This document shows positions 39,409-39,639 of a DNA stretch of 39,639 nt, one piece after another. Source of the DNA: Collodictyon triciliatum (Eukaryota; CRuMs). Position 1 is the stretch's first letter. Each line of letters begins with the position of its first letter. The notes under the pieces were generated by a model. The model did not search any database. It worked only from the letters and a program-made list of their open reading frames with translations, and was not told the DNA's origin. The translations under genes were made by a program, and so were the position numbers. Location: positions 1 through 39,639 of the forward strand of contig JBHJMP010000070.1 in the NCBI GenBank assembly GCA_043381765.1, given 5' to 3'.

Positions 39409-39639
39409 TCAGTATATCAAATATTGCATAAGAGTGCGAAGAAACATATATTAATGGGATTTTTCAGCATAGCCCAATTTTTTTTTAAAAAAAATGGGAA
39501 TGCTGCAAGATTTTATAACCCTTCGAAAATCAAATTACAGGAAAAAGAAAAGAAAAGAAAAGAAAAGAAAAGAAAAGAAAAGAAAAGAAAAGAAAAGAAA
39601 AGAAAAGAAAAGAAAAGAAAAGAAAAGAAAAGAAAAGAA
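39409..39639. other. 5' flank of the PPEF gene with (AAAAG)n at the window edge
   Basis: 231 bp upstream of the PPEF start, containing a T9A8 palindrome at 39478-39494. A perfect AAAAG pentanucleotide repeat occupies 39545-39639 and is cut by the window end, so its full length is unknown. Confidence 0.7.
39545..39639. repeat. (AAAAG)n microsatellite, truncated by window end
   Basis: At least 19 uninterrupted AAAAG units running to the last base of the window. Confidence 0.97.

Overview
This is a stretch of nuclear DNA from an intron-rich eukaryote. It is not bacterial, viral or organellar. Almost every gene is split by spliceosomal GT-AG introns, mostly 70-350 nt with AT-rich interiors. I rebuilt the exon chains by hand: reading frames stay open and intron phases agree across whole genes (26 exons in one, 22 in another). 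TAA, TAG and TGA all end genes, so the standard code is used. The gene set (severin-type gelsolin, talin-head/RhoGAP protein, LRR-Roc-COR-kinase, B-box/NHL protein, EF-hand phosphatase) and the abundant long microsatellites suggest a free-living amoeboid protist, for example a rhizarian/foraminiferan or amoebozoan. That taxonomic guess is inference only.

Layout, left to right. (1) 418-3549 (+): CAMK/AMPK-like Ser/Thr kinase with a low-complexity N-terminus. (2) 3868-6322 (-): glucose-6-phosphate 1-epimerase, nine exons. (3) 6729-8825 (+): intronless, unrecognised protein with about 12 membrane segments that looks internally duplicated. (4) 9553-16293 (+): LRR protein resembling LKB1-interacting protein (STK11IP), 22 exons, with an assembly gap (12027-12126) in one intron. 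(5) 16644-19158 (-): three-domain gelsolin/severin. (6) 19845-23504 (+): talin-like F0-F1 head followed by RhoGAP, SH3-like and coiled-coil segments. (7) 24009-30356 (+): Roco protein with LRRs, Roc GTPase, COR and a kinase. (8) about 30787-33068 (+): B-box/coiled-coil/NHL (TRIM-like) protein with an unresolved 5' end. (9) 33561-39408 (-): PPEF-type phosphatase with six C-terminal EF-hands.

Gene order is compact (about 300-730 bp between genes) and orientations are mixed. Two themes recur. The first is actin and small-GTPase control: the severin and the talin/RhoGAP gene are divergent neighbours, followed by the Roco GTPase-kinase. The second is phosphorylation: an AMPK-like kinase whose activation loop has the LxTxCG pattern lies two genes from a probable LKB1-partner homologue, and a calcium-regulated phosphatase closes the window. 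Most microsatellites lie in introns, several of them touching the 3' splice site. No rRNA, tRNA, CRISPR array or transposon was recognised by eye.
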